A DNA stretch of 64,000 bases from Chrysomallon squamiferum (lineage: Eukaryota > Mollusca > Gastropoda > Neomphalida > Peltospiridae): the NCBI GenBank assembly GCA_012295275.1, contig CM022677.1, positions 7,725,922-7,789,921 on the forward strand, given 5' to 3'. Position numbers and translations under genes: made by a program. The first letter of the stretch is position 1, and every line of letters starts with the position of its first letter. Below are positions 63,925 to 64,000 of this stretch, one piece after another. The notes under the pieces are model-generated. The model saw only the letters and a program-made list of their open reading frames with translations. It searched no databases and was not told the DNA's origin.

Positions 63925-64000
63925 CTGTCACCCTTACAGAAAAAAGTTTTGAAACTAATTTATTTTCTTTTGTCAGAATTGTTTCAGCAGTTTGTTCACT
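63925..64000. other. right window edge
   Basis: Continues AT-rich; upstream exons of LRR copy B are expected beyond the edge. Confidence 0.4.

Overview
This looks like a piece of a lophotrochozoan animal genome, most likely a mollusc. The sequence is strongly AT-rich and packed with microsatellites and minisatellites. Genes are mostly split into short exons with GT/AG boundaries. Recognisable pieces are animal families: MCC, prolyl 4-hydroxylase alpha, mind bomb, a leucine-rich-repeat protein, and MULE, hAT and pogo-like transposon relics. A recurrent AGAGTTATTTCCCTT-type word also reminds me of molluscan DNA. The species cannot be named from sequence alone. One 200-N scaffold gap lies at 39084-39283.

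Layout. 0-2 kb: four exons of an MCC (colorectal mutant cancer protein) homologue on the minus strand, entering from the left edge. 4.6-6.1 kb: a single-exon prolyl 4-hydroxylase alpha gene on the minus strand with one frameshift near its 3' end. 8.3-10.4 kb: pyrimidine-rich minisatellite and a local repeat cluster. 12.1-13.1 kb: a decayed copy of a multi-copy metazoan family. 14.8-18.5 kb: an unidentified multi-exon minus-strand gene. Its first two exons lie in a 4.3 kb head-to-tail duplication (17232-21538 and 21539-25844), and each copy carries the same 249 bp non-autonomous hAT element. 26-33 kb: dispersed repeats, a pogo-like transposase tail and a TIR-flanked MULE relic.

36.4-38.5 kb: a compact transcription unit with CRE, TATA box, signal peptide, about 620 codons and a poly(A) signal. 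It encodes a secreted protein I recognise only as an uncharacterised family, interrupted by one in-frame TAA. 40.0-43.9 kb: a degraded mind-bomb-like gene (ZZ finger, MIB/HERC2, SH3-like and ankyrin exons). 45.2-49.5 kb: a leucine-rich-repeat gene on the plus strand, with its partial inverted paralogue at 59.6-63.9 kb on the minus strand. Between and beside these lie an unidentified eight-exon minus-strand gene (54.05-58.1 kb), two MULE relics and several minisatellites.

The genes form no operon or pathway. What links them is condition: almost every coding segment has a frameshift, an in-frame stop or a broken splice phase. Either this is a gene graveyard rich in recent duplications, or the consensus has residual indel errors. 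Deciding between these is the main question for this window. All calls come from reading the sequence; no database search was run.
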